Source of the DNA: a virus
Virus record (IMG/VR): IMGVR_UViG_3300046517_000985
Location: 1 to 28,681 of that record
Length of the DNA: 28,681 nucleotides
Strand: one strand, 5' to 3'
Shown here in pieces: positions 1-7,752 of this stretch. The position numbers and the translations under genes are program-made. The first letter of the stretch is position 1, and every line of letters begins with the position of its first letter. The notes under the pieces were generated by a model. It worked only from the letters and a program-made list of their open reading frames with translations. It ran no database searches and was not told the origin of the DNA.

Positions 1-190
1 CAGCATGCACGAGGGGGCACTCTATCTTGGGACAGATCAGACTGCCGTGGGACAGCGTGATGCTCGGAGCGGCGATTCGGGTCGACACGAGGTCCCCGTC
101 CACGACGATCGGCTTGTGCGTCTCGACGACGTCCACGAAGGCCGCGCCGTAGAACTGCAGCTCCGTGGGCGTCTCGACGCGTTCGTACAT
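1..190 (-). CDS. Hypothetical protein, 3' end missing at window edge
   Basis: An ATG at 190 opens a frame that stays open to the left edge, so 63 codons are visible and the C-terminus is lost. The visible protein starts MYERVETPTELQFYGAAF and continues with a hydrophilic stretch rich in Val, Asp, Thr and Pro. It contains two cysteines near residues 53 and 58. No family was recognised. It starts 2 bp after the stop of the large receptor-binding protein gene and lies on the same strand, so it is probably co-transcribed with the tail genes. No clear Shine-Dalgarno sequence precedes it, which suggests translation coupled to the upstream gene. Confidence 0.6.
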   Translation of the reverse strand, partial: MYERVETPTELQFYGAAFVDVVETHKPIVVDGDLVSTRIAAPSITLSHGSLICPKIECPLVHA

Positions 191-192
191 GG

Positions 193-2451
193 CTAGGCCG
201 GAAGGAACCCGACGCCGTACAGCATCGTGGAGCCGCCGTTGAAGGTGTCGAACGTGCTGGCCGTCGCGCCAAAGTTCACGAGGTCATCCACGAACACTGT
301 GACCGAGCTGCCGTCCTCGCTGACGACCTCGCCCGTGTTGGCGGAGACCGCCGGCGTCAGCGGAGCCGCGATTGCTGTCGCACCGTTCACTCGAACCTCG
401 GCAGCGATCGTGTAAGGCGTCGAGACTACGCCGGTGTCCGAGATCGCCGTGAAGTACTGCAACGTGCCCTGCAGGTTGGGCCACCGGAGCTGGACCTCCG
501 CCTCGCGAACCGCGATCGCTGTGTCGGCTCGGGCGAAGTTGCCGCCCACGGCCTGCGCCACGCCGACGCTGCCCGACGAGAGGCCGATCCGCGAGGCCGA
601 GAAGGTCTGGCCCGAGGTCAGCACGCACCAATTCTCGAAGCCGGTGTCCATGGCGTAGGCGGCCATGACGCGCACCGAGCCGGCGCCGCTCAGACCGGTG
701 GCGTTCATGTCGCCGTAGTCGGTCAGGAACGTCGCGCCGCTCGTGGGCCGAGCGAGCGTGAAGGCGACCGCCCCCGTCGCGTTGTCGACCGCCGTGTAGG
801 CCAGCGCCGCGCCGGTGTTGGACCCGCCGACCCGAGGCTGGATCGTGCCGGTGTGCGCAGCCGGGAATTGGGCCGAGAGAGCCGAGAAGATCTGATTCGT
901 CGGCATCGGACAGAACGAGGCCTCGAAGCTGTTGAGCCCGAAGGCCACGGCATTCTGGCCGTTGCCCGCGCTTCCCTCGGGCGCGATCTTGTAGTTGGCC
1001 GAGTTCGGGAACACGGTCGTCGCGACGACGGGGGAGGCGCTCGTGCAGGCGAACATGAAGCCGTTGACGATGAGCGCCGCCGAGGTCGGGCTGCTCGCGA
1101 CGCCGCGGATGCTGAGCGTGTCGCCGGCGAGGAGCGCGATCGTGCCGTCGAACCGGCCTCCGGTGTCGCCGGCCCCGAGCGTGATGGCCCAGAGCGGCTG
1201 CGCGGCGCCGTTCACCATCGGGGTGAAGGTCAGCGTCTCGCCACCCGGCAGCGCCGCGGGCATTTGCACCGTCCACGAGTTGATCGTGATGTCCTGCAGG
1301 AGCTTGTGGTGCGCCGCGGCCTCCGTCGAGAGGAAGCCCGCATTCCATCCGAGGCCGGTGTAGGCCGTCGTGCCGCCACCATCGTCGACCGAGTCCGTGA
1401 GGAAGGTCGGCATCACGAACCGCTTTCCTGCGGAGTCGAACTGCGCGTCGACCGTCACGTCTGTGGTCACGGTCACCGAGACGGGGTTGTCCATCTCGTG
1501 GCCTGCCGGGACGTTCGTCCACTGCGTGAACACCGAGCCCATATCCGGCGTCGCCGCGAGGCTAACGACGGAGCCCGAGACGTACGAGTCGTGGTCTACC
1601 CCAGGGAAGTTGATTACGCCTGGTGTGCTCGTGACCGTGCCCGTTCCAGTGCCCGACTCCGTGACAGTGAGCGTGTGGATGATCTCGGCCGGAATCGGCG
1701 CATCGGGCGCGATCAGCGTCATGGTCAGCGTCGGGGTCGTGATGGTGAGCGGCCCGCCCGTCGTCTGGAATCCAATCAGCTCGACGTACTGCCCGGCGGT
1801 GAAGTGGTACTGCGTCCCGAGGGACTGCCACCGGAACAGGGAGCCCTGGTTGATCGGGTACTCGATCGCGGAGAGGAGCTTCGTGCCGCCGAAGCGGAGG
1901 AAGAGCGCGAGGTTGCCCGAGGTCGGGCCGGTGCCCCACGTGCCCCAGGCGTTGATTTGGTAGATGCCGGCGACAGGGGCGGAGAGCCGCGTCGGATGGC
2001 TAACGGAGAAGAACGGATCGAACGTCGGCAGGATGACGCCCGTATCGTAGTTGACGGCATCGAACACGATCGCGGTCTGCGTCTTCGTGGTCAGGCTCTG
2101 CCCGACGGTCTTGAAGACATTCGCGCCGTGCGAGTGGATCGTGCCGCCGCTCAGGCTGCCGGTCGCGGGTGTGTACCAGAACGCTGGCGGCGAGCCCGCG
2201 ATGGTCTCCTTGATGTTCGCGATGACGAAGCGGAGTTGTTCCAGCTCGGTCCCGAGGGCGACTTCGGGCTGCGCCGTCGAGAAGAGGTACGGGTCCGACG
2301 TCGCCCGGAACATCGTCAGGTCGTCGGAGTGCGCGCCGCAGCTCGCCGGGATGTCATTGTCGAGGTGATTCCGGTGCGCGGTGTTGTACAGCGGCGCATC
2401 GACGATCGTGCCCGGCGATCGGGTGATGTGGATGTAGAGGCCCGTGCTCAC
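193..2451 (-). CDS. Large receptor-binding / tail-spike-like protein with C1q-like and InlB-type domains
   Basis: A 752-aa protein starting at a GTG (2451) that overlaps the stop of the upstream gene as GTGA. The open frame runs further upstream, but this start aligns the N-terminus with the two upstream paralogs. Residues 4-30 (GLYIHITRSPGTI...YN..H.NHL) and 69-94 (ELEQLRFVIANIKE...FWYTP) match the conserved module of those two proteins. Residues about 125-250 look like a C1q/TNF-type jelly roll (RLSAPVAGIYQI, FTAGQYVELIGFQ). Residues about 259-338 resemble the divergent InlB B-repeat (LTVTESGTGTGTVTSTPG ... Y.SGS.VSL.ATPD.GS.FTQW ... V.AQF). Residues 345-752 are a long beta-rich region not recognised. 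The likely role is host-surface binding at the tail tip: the N-terminus attaches to the virion and the C-terminus binds the receptor. The family call is from motif reading, not a search. Confidence 0.75.
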   Translation of the reverse strand: MSTGLYIHITRSPGTIVDAPLYNTAHRNHLDNDIPASCGAHSDDLTMFRATSDPYLFSTAQPEVALGTELEQLRFVIANIKETIAGSPPAFWYTPATGSLSGGTIHSHGANVFKTVGQSLTTKTQTAIVFDAVNYDTGVILPTFDPFFSVSHPTRLSAPVAGIYQINAWGTWGTGPTSGNLALFLRFGGTKLLSAIEYPINQGSLFRWQSLGTQYHFTAGQYVELIGFQTTGGPLTITTPTLTMTLIAPDAPIPAEIIHTLTVTESGTGTGTVTSTPGVINFPGVDHDSYVSGSVVSLAATPDMGSVFTQWTNVPAGHEMDNPVSVTVTTDVTVDAQFDSAGKRFVMPTFLTDSVDDGGGTTAYTGLGWNAGFLSTEAAAHHKLLQDITINSWTVQMPAALPGGETLTFTPMVNGAAQPLWAITLGAGDTGGRFDGTIALLAGDTLSIRGVASSPTSAALIVNGFMFACTSASPVVATTVFPNSANYKIAPEGSAGNGQNAVAFGLNSFEASFCPMPTNQIFSALSAQFPAAHTGTIQPRVGGSNTGAALAYTAVDNATGAVAFTLARPTSGATFLTDYGDMNATGLSGAGSVRVMAAYAMDTGFENWCVLTSGQTFSASRIGLSSGSVGVAQAVGGNFARADTAIAVREAEVQLRWPNLQGTLQYFTAISDTGVVSTPYTIAAEVRVNGATAIAAPLTPAVSANTGEVVSEDGSSVTVFVDDLVNFGATASTFDTFNGGSTMLYGVGFLPA

Positions 2452-3200
2452 GCCGTTGCTCCCAGATACACCATATACCCGATCGTGCCGTGCGTGTCCG
2501 ACAGGAACATATTGCCGCCGCTGTTCTGGAACACGGCGAACTCGACGTAGTCCGTGGCGGCGAGTTTCACCGTCGCCTGAATCGCTTGGTACTGCTGGCT
2601 GATGTGTCCGTTGTTCGTATTCGTGAGCGCCATCTGGCCCGTATCCGAGCCATTGACCATCACTTCGAGCCGCCGCGACCCGAGCGTCTCGGGGAACCAC
2701 CGCAGCGTGCAGCCCACGAGGTAGAGGCCTTGGAACGGCGCGGTGAAGCGCGTCGGGTTCACGCTGCTGCTCCACACGCCAGTGTTGAACTGCGTCACCG
2801 TGTCGATGCTGGAGAAGTCGATCGGCGTCAGCGTGTTGTTCGCGATGGTGTCGGTGACGAGGCGCTGGATGCGAGCCCCGATGGCCGGGAACCCGCCGGT
2901 CGGCGTGCCCACGAACCACTCGGGTGGAACCACCGGGCTTCCGGTCAGAAGCTGCTTGATCTGCCGGATGCAGAAGCGGATCCGCTCGACCTCGCCAGTC
3001 CAGTTGCCGGGCAGGCTCTCACCACCGCCGGGGAACGGATCGACCGCGTTCGAGAACTGCTGCACGGACTGCCCGTTCGACAGGAAGAAGAGCGCGTTCC
3101 GGCCGTTCACGTGCGCCTGGTGATCCTCGTTGTAGATCAGCGCGGTGATCACCGTGCCCGGCGCTCGGGTTGCGATCAGGTAGAGGCCTCGGGATGCCAT
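2448..3200 (-). CDS. Receptor-binding-like tail protein, C1q-like jelly roll
   Basis: A 250-aa protein with three parts. Residues 5-31 carry the module GLYLIATRAPGT...YN.DH.AHV, shared with the genes on both sides. A helical linker follows near residues 68-96 (GEVERIRFCIRQIKQLL...PPEWF). The C-terminal beta-rich domain has the C1q/TNF-like signature (PTRFTAPFQGLYLVGCTL ... LAATDYVEFAVFQNSGG). C1q-like folds are common at the tips of phage fibres, where they bind host receptors, and that is the inferred role here. Its ATG overlaps the preceding stop by one base (TAATG), and its own stop overlaps the next GTG (GTGA). The three genes are therefore one translationally coupled set. There is no sign of truncation. 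Confidence 0.75.
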   Translation of the reverse strand: MASRGLYLIATRAPGTVITALIYNEDHQAHVNGRNALFFLSNGQSVQQFSNAVDPFPGGGESLPGNWTGEVERIRFCIRQIKQLLTGSPVVPPEWFVGTPTGGFPAIGARIQRLVTDTIANNTLTPIDFSSIDTVTQFNTGVWSSSVNPTRFTAPFQGLYLVGCTLRWFPETLGSRRLEVMVNGSDTGQMALTNTNNGHISQQYQAIQATVKLAATDYVEFAVFQNSGGNMFLSDTHGTIGYMVYLGATA

Positions 3201-3964
3201 TACGCGCTCACCATGGCCATCCAGATCGCCGGCCGAGCATCGGTCTGCGTCGTCGGGAGCTTCGTTGAGCCGTCAGTCTGCGTCACGTAAGCCTGTACGT
3301 ACTCGCCTTTCGTGAAGTGCGCCGTCGTCTCGACCGTCAGCGCCTTGGGGGCGGCGGTCGAGAACGTGAAGCACTCCTGTGTTGCGAGAGGCGTCACGAC
3401 TTGGATACCGGTCGAGATATTGGCCACGCTGATCGTGAGCGTGAAGTCCCCAGTCGGCCCCATCGTTGCGCCATCCCCGAATCCGAGCGTTGCCCCGACC
3501 GCGTAGACACCATCGAGGTTGATGAGGAGCCCTCGACCCGAGGCGATGAATCCGGTGTCGTACACCGTCGTGTCGAAGAGGATTCGCGTGCTGACGTTAT
3601 GGGGGATCGGCTGCGCGGTCGCCATCTCTCGCCGGCAGGCGACGGCAGGAAAAGACATCCCAGTCGACGTCGCGTTGACGGGGATGTACCAGTGCGCGGG
3701 GGCGACGCCGGCGTTGATCAGCTTCTTGATCTGTGTGAGGACGTATCGGATCCGTTCCAGCTCGTCGGCCGTCGAAGCCGGCAGCGAGACCTCACCCGCG
3801 ATCGTGATCGGGTTGGTCTCCTTGTCCATCGTGGGCACGTTCGGCTCGTGCGAGTTGATGGACATCGGCTCGGTGTGGGTCACGTGGTTGACGTGGTCCG
3901 AGTTGAAGATGTCGGCCGTCAGCGTCGTGCCAGCGGCCCGAGTCGTGATCGAGTAGAGGCCCAT
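3200..3964 (-). CDS. Receptor-binding-like tail protein, first of three paralogs
   Basis: A 254-aa protein starting MGLYSITTRAAGTTLTADIF. It has the same layout as the next two genes: an N-terminal GLY..TR..GT..TA..N.DH..H module, then a linker DELERIRYVLTQIKKLI..G..PAHWY at about residues 67-94. It ends in a beta-rich domain with G.YAVGATLGF and FTKGEYVQAYVTQTDG, resembling a C1q-like jelly roll. It begins 3 bp after the stop of the zinc-ribbon protein gene. Tail attachment through the N-terminus and receptor contact through the C-terminus is inferred from domain order and from the position after the tail nozzle gene. Sequence identity to its paralogs is strong in the N-terminal module and low in the C-terminal domain, as expected for receptor-binding proteins. 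Confidence 0.72.
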   Translation of the reverse strand: MGLYSITTRAAGTTLTADIFNSDHVNHVTHTEPMSINSHEPNVPTMDKETNPITIAGEVSLPASTADELERIRYVLTQIKKLINAGVAPAHWYIPVNATSTGMSFPAVACRREMATAQPIPHNVSTRILFDTTVYDTGFIASGRGLLINLDGVYAVGATLGFGDGATMGPTGDFTLTISVANISTGIQVVTPLATQECFTFSTAAPKALTVETTAHFTKGEYVQAYVTQTDGSTKLPTTQTDARPAIWMAMVSA

Positions 3965-3967
3965 GCG

Positions 3968-4345
3968 CTACGCCGGCGTGCCGCGGCCCTCCTCAGCCAG
4001 GAGCCGGATCGGACGACGGGCGCGAAGGGGGGCCAGCATGGACTCGATGGAGTGCTCGGGCTGGCGCGCAGTACGCGCGTCCTCGCGCCACTGTAGGAGG
4101 TCCCGAGCGTACAGGGCATCCAGCTCGAACGCGGTCGGCGGGCTGGTCAGCAGACGCTCCCGGCACGCGCGGCATGCTCCGGTCTCGTGCTTCCCGACGG
4201 TGTTGTCCGGGTTCGCCATCGCGATGACCAGCTCGGAGTAGTGCTCGTTCGGATGCACGTTCCCGGTACGATCGCGCACTGCGATCACCGAGGGGCATGT
4301 CTTGCAGTGGACGAGTCCATTGACGATGTACTGCTCGACGTCCAT
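3968..4345 (-). CDS. Small four-cysteine zinc-ribbon-like protein
   Basis: A 125-aa protein starting MDVEQYIVNGLVHCKTC. It has CxxC at residues 14/17 (HCKTC) and again at 58/61 (ACRAC), a plausible four-cysteine zinc site. An acidic helical region (FELDALYARDLLQWREDA) and an Arg-rich tail follow. The start overlaps the upstream stop by one base (TGATG). It lies between a small putative virion protein and the receptor-binding set. No family was recognised, and whether it is a virion or a DNA-binding protein cannot be decided. A longer reading upstream in the same frame was rejected because it runs through the neighbouring gene. Confidence 0.65.
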   Translation of the reverse strand: MDVEQYIVNGLVHCKTCPSVIAVRDRTGNVHPNEHYSELVIAMANPDNTVGKHETGACRACRERLLTSPPTAFELDALYARDLLQWREDARTARQPEHSIESMLAPLRARRPIRLLAEEGRGTPA

Positions 4346-4710
4346 CAGAACCACCGGGTGAGGAGGGTGACGAAGACGCCAGCGCCTAGCTCGACGCCGA
4401 AGGTTCCGCTGGTCACGCCCGCGAGGATGGTCGGCGTGTCGATGGAGATCGGGATGCCCGTCGGGTCGCTGTTGTTGCCCTTCAACGTCAGGGTCTGCAC
4501 GTTGTCGGTCGGCGGGATCAACGCCACGAGTTTGAACGGCGTGAGGCTGCTGAAGCCGACGCTGATCGTGTTGAACCCCGGCGACAGCAGGATCGGGACG
4601 ATGTAGTCCGCTGGCGCATCGAGCGCCCACTGCAGGAGGACGTTCGAGGCACCCGAGGCCTCGCCGGTGATCGGGATCGAGAAGGTTGCCGTGGTGGGAG
4701 TGCCTGCCAT
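4345..4710 (-). CDS. Small beta-rich protein, probable virion component
   Basis: A 121-aa protein starting MAGTPTTATFSIPITGEASG. It is rich in Thr, Val, Ile and Gly with no predicted membrane helix or signal peptide, which suggests a small beta-sandwich. An AGGAC ribosome-binding sequence sits about 5 nt before the ATG. It follows the nozzle-like gene and overlaps the next start by one base. No named family was recognised. From position and composition I infer a minor virion or tail protein. Confidence 0.6.
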   Translation of the reverse strand: MAGTPTTATFSIPITGEASGASNVLLQWALDAPADYIVPILLSPGFNTISVGFSSLTPFKLVALIPPTDNVQTLTLKGNNSDPTGIPISIDTPTILAGVTSGTFGVELGAGVFVTLLTRWF

Positions 4711-4716
4711 GATGTC

Positions 4717-6447
4717 CTACTTTCGCGGGGATTGGGTCGTGTCACCAGGGCGGAAGCCCAGGAAGAAGTGCGTCAGCGCGACGTCCTCACCATAGTTGGT
4801 GTTCTCGAAGAAGAGCGAGATGCGTCGTCCCGAGCCGGCGTTCAGGCGCCGCACGATCGAGCGAACGCCCCCGCCGGCGAGCGCGGAGAAGCCGATCACG
4901 AAGGCCCCCGGCGTCGTGGCCGTGAGTCCGAGGGGCTGCCCGCCTTCGAGCAGCGGCAGGTCAATCGTCTGTCGTAGGATCCCATCGACGAGCACCGAGA
5001 GCGTCACCGTCGAGTTGGTGAACGGGACGTACTCGACCTCGATGTTGTCGAAGATCTTGTTGCGGTTCGCAAACTGGACGAACTTGTCACCCAAGTTCAG
5101 GCTCTCGAACTCGCCCAGGTTCGTGTGCGGCGTCTGCACGCGAAATGGGTACGGGCCGCCGTCCCACGTCGTGCGCGACTCCTGTTCGAGCTGGATGATG
5201 TTCGACAGGTAGTCGCCGTACATCGGCTTGTCGATGAAGTCCGCAGGATCGCGCCAGAGCGCGAGCGACGCGGGCTTGTCGCGATACGAGTACGAGAAGC
5301 GCGGCTCGCCCTGCTTGCGGCCGACCGCGGTGAAGTCGAACATGAAGCGCGCCGTGTTCTGACCCGAGGCGTCGGGCTGGGGGATCGAGAACGTCGCGGT
5401 CTGCCAGAAGGGCTGGTACACCGACTGGATCTGATTGAGCAGCGAGCGGTCGTAGGCGTCCAGCAGGAACTGGTAGATTTCGAGGTCCATCGCGAGGTTC
5501 GCGGTCTCCATGTTCTGCTGTCCGGTGGCAGCCTGCAGGACGGCCGAGAACAGGTAGAACTGCCCGTCCGAGCCCATGAAGAGGATGTCGTTTTCGAGCT
5601 GCAGCGCCGCGTTCGGCGTCGGCGCCACGCCGATCACGTCGGTGACCTGCTGCGCGAGCCAGTTTGCCGGGCTGGTGTCCCGAGCATCGAGCAGGAAGAT
5701 GCCTCGGGGGTATTTGAAGATGACGATGAATCCCTGGTAGTTGCGCAGCGCGTAGATGCGCTCCCCGACGCCAGGAAAGATCGGGATCTGCTGCGACGCG
5801 GTGTCCAGGGACGGATCCACGGACATGAAGTCGGTCGGGTCTTGGAACTCCGATGCGTACAGGAAGTGCGGTGCGTTCGTGTTGCCCGCCGCCCAGAGCC
5901 GGCCGCCGTTCACGAGGCCCACGATCGGCGGGTGGCTGTCGTTCCAGTCGGCGGCCGGCGTCGTGATCACCGTGTCGTTCGTCACATCACCGTTCACGAA
6001 CGTCGGCAGGAAGTTCGAGCGGAACAGGAACAGCTTTCGCGTGGCGCCGCCCGTCTCCTGCCCCGCGGTCACGAAGTACCCGAAGCGCGTGCCGGGGCCC
6101 GAGGTCGTCGTGGACTGGTGCGCGCCCGGATCCGAGCCGCCGTTGTCGGTGTAGTACGTGTGCCCGTCGCCGCGGAGATGGACGACGCGCTGCACGGCCT
6201 CGGTCGGGTGCCAGTCGTTCAGGGCGACGATGACGCGGTCGGCGGGATCGGCCGCGACCGTCGTGTTGGTGCCGAAGAGCTTGGTGCCGGGCTCTTTCCG
6301 CCAATGGTCGTAGCGGAAGACCGCCCCCTCCGCCGTGATGACGTTCTTGAGGAGGATCTTCGAGGGGTTCAGGTTGACCGACAGGCCGCCCACGCCACAC
6401 TGGACGGCCGCGATGTTGCCCTCGTAGCCCGGATCACCCTTCGCCAT
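4717..6447 (-). CDS. Beta-propeller tail (nozzle / head-closure-like) protein
   Basis: A 576-aa protein with no signal peptide. The central part (about residues 175-305) carries the pattern typical of podoviral tail proteins with a beta-propeller, of the P22 gp10 / T7-nozzle kind. Key strings are NGGRLWAAGNTNAPHFLYAS, QDPTDFMSVD, GERIYALRNYQGFIVIFK and ENDILFMGSDGQFYLFS: a presumed coordinate list, a sample event, a range check and a display string repeated per blade. The C-terminal part is beta-rich (TLSVLVDGILRQTIDLPL ... RRISLFFENTNYGED). The inferred role is to form the tail channel below the neck and close the head after DNA packaging. It directly follows the adaptor gene (9 bp gap), the usual neck-then-tail order. 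The short-tailed virion interpretation rests partly on this gene. Confidence 0.68.
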   Translation of the reverse strand: MAKGDPGYEGNIAAVQCGVGGLSVNLNPSKILLKNVITAEGAVFRYDHWRKEPGTKLFGTNTTVAADPADRVIVALNDWHPTEAVQRVVHLRGDGHTYYTDNGGSDPGAHQSTTTSGPGTRFGYFVTAGQETGGATRKLFLFRSNFLPTFVNGDVTNDTVITTPAADWNDSHPPIVGLVNGGRLWAAGNTNAPHFLYASEFQDPTDFMSVDPSLDTASQQIPIFPGVGERIYALRNYQGFIVIFKYPRGIFLLDARDTSPANWLAQQVTDVIGVAPTPNAALQLENDILFMGSDGQFYLFSAVLQAATGQQNMETANLAMDLEIYQFLLDAYDRSLLNQIQSVYQPFWQTATFSIPQPDASGQNTARFMFDFTAVGRKQGEPRFSYSYRDKPASLALWRDPADFIDKPMYGDYLSNIIQLEQESRTTWDGGPYPFRVQTPHTNLGEFESLNLGDKFVQFANRNKIFDNIEVEYVPFTNSTVTLSVLVDGILRQTIDLPLLEGGQPLGLTATTPGAFVIGFSALAGGGVRSIVRRLNAGSGRRISLFFENTNYGEDVALTHFFLGFRPGDTTQSPRK

Positions 6448-6456
6448 GACTCGGGC

Positions 6457-7530
6457 CTACCACAGCGGCAGGCCGCTCACGGTGCGGAGCGGGCTATTGC
6501 GACGCTGATTGCGCCGGTAGAGGTGCCGACCCATCAGCTCGCTGCCGCTCATCATCTCCTTGCGGTATTCGTTGCCCATGTGCAGGAGGATCTCGCGGAA
6601 CTCCGACGCGAGCGCGTTGGCCCGAGAGTCGACCTTGTCCTGCATCACGAGCATGGCCGCGCCGATCGAGAGCATGTGCCGGTAGCGCAGCGGGACAAGC
6701 GGCTCCTGCGCCGTGTCGGTCAGCGCCGGCGGGCGCGCGATGTACCCGAACTCGATCCGGTAGGACTGCGTGTCCCACAGGTTCATCATGATCACGTCCG
6801 CGTTCAGACGCGTGGCGGCGCTCGGCGGCCCCTGCGCGATCTGCGTCAGCGGAAACTGATTGTTGACCTGCTCGTACGACCCGATCGAGAGGCGCGGCGG
6901 GTTCGCGCCGTTCCAGCCGCCCTGCACTTGGGGCGACTCGCTGAAGCGGATGAAGTCCTGCGGGAGATGGTATTCCAGCTTGATCAGCGCGAAGTTCGAG
7001 AGGGTCTGCGTCTGCTGCGGCCAGGCCGCGTCCAGCTCGGCAGTTGCGGAGCCGATGACGTGCGTGTTGATCCGTGGCACCGTGAAGGGCGGCGTCGAGA
7101 TCCCCTGCGCCTGATCGAGGATGCGGAGGCGCCAGCCGACGAGGTCGCCTGAGGGGAGTGGCGAAGAGTTGAACGTGATCGTCGTGCTGCCGTTGGCGAC
7201 GAAGACCGTCCCGATGACCTCGGGCGGTGGTCCCGAGGAGGCCACGGAGGCGCCATTGCCGATGACGGCCGGCACGGTGTTGAACGCGTAGGGTGGGAAC
7301 TTCTTGATCCAGAGCCAGTCGGTCGTCGGGACATCGACGAAGTGCTCGTAGAGGCCGGCCGAGGTCGCGATGTCGCGCACCCCGAGCGTCCCGCCGTTCA
7401 CGAGCGTGTCGTACACCGTCTGCATGTGCTGCAGGATGCGCGCGTCGTAGTCCGAGGAGCCGTCGGTGGGCTCACCGGCGAGCCAGAGGGCGTAGGACTT
7501 TAGCTCTTGGCAGGTCGTCGTGTTCGGCAT
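6457..7530 (-). CDS. Head-tail adaptor-like neck protein
   Basis: A 357-aa protein starting MPNTTTCQELKSYALWLAGE. The N-terminal region resembles phage adaptor proteins that begin with a short helical segment followed by a beta insert. The C-terminal region (about residues 255-325) has the pattern YRIEFGYIARPPALT ... EPLVPLRYRHMLSIGAAM ... SEFREILLHMGNEYRKEM, common in podoviral neck proteins that sit under the portal. A GAAGG sequence 5 nt upstream supports the ATG at 7530. The start lies inside the upstream coiled-coil gene, overlapping it by 31 bp. It precedes the nozzle-like gene, matching the expected neck order. The family call is by pattern and context only; homology to a specific adaptor should be tested with profile searches. 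Confidence 0.55.
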   Translation of the reverse strand: MPNTTTCQELKSYALWLAGEPTDGSSDYDARILQHMQTVYDTLVNGGTLGVRDIATSAGLYEHFVDVPTTDWLWIKKFPPYAFNTVPAVIGNGASVASSGPPPEVIGTVFVANGSTTITFNSSPLPSGDLVGWRLRILDQAQGISTPPFTVPRINTHVIGSATAELDAAWPQQTQTLSNFALIKLEYHLPQDFIRFSESPQVQGGWNGANPPRLSIGSYEQVNNQFPLTQIAQGPPSAATRLNADVIMMNLWDTQSYRIEFGYIARPPALTDTAQEPLVPLRYRHMLSIGAAMLVMQDKVDSRANALASEFREILLHMGNEYRKEMMSGSELMGRHLYRRNQRRNSPLRTVSGLPLW

Positions 7531-7742
7531 GGGGCCTTCTTTGCGAGTTTACCCGAGGGGGTCGGGCTGGGGAAACTGCCTACGTCCTGCAATTTCGGCA
7601 GCGCGTCTTCCTCTGCGACATAGGCTCGGGCGAGCATGAGCGCCCCCTCGGCACGAAGGCGCCCGGCGGCGAGCTTCGCAGCCTGCTCATCGATCTGCTT
7701 GAGCTGCGTCTCGATCTGTACGACCTGCTTTCGCATGTCCAT
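7500..7742 (-). CDS. Small coiled-coil protein
   Basis: About 80 aa starting MDMRKQVVQIETQLKQIDEQ, with a helical, heptad-like N-terminal half and a basic Pro/Ser/Lys tail. ATG codons occur at 7745, 7742 and 7736. I chose 7742 because an AAGAGG ribosome-binding sequence ends 6 nt upstream; the first ATG would leave only 3 nt. The gene begins 10 bp after the fibre gene stop and overlaps the adaptor gene start by 31 bp. No family was recognised. It may be a fibre chaperone or a minor neck component, but the sequence does not show which. Confidence 0.6.
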   Translation of the reverse strand: MDMRKQVVQIETQLKQIDEQAAKLAAGRLRAEGALMLARAYVAEEDALPKLQDVGSFPSPTPSGKLAKKAPCRTRRPAKS

Positions 7743-7752
7743 CATCGACCTC

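Noticed and set aside
853-2550. Long plus-strand frame of 565 aa
   Set aside because: It is Arg/Asp-rich with no domain pattern and lies wholly opposite the receptor-binding genes, typical of a high-GC shadow frame.
193-2919. 908-aa form of the large receptor-binding protein
   Set aside because: The extra 156 residues are Arg/His-rich and overlap the upstream paralog; the paralogs align from the GTG at 2451.
5125-7152. Long plus-strand frame of 675 aa
   Set aside because: Opposite the nozzle and adaptor genes with the same high-GC shadow composition.
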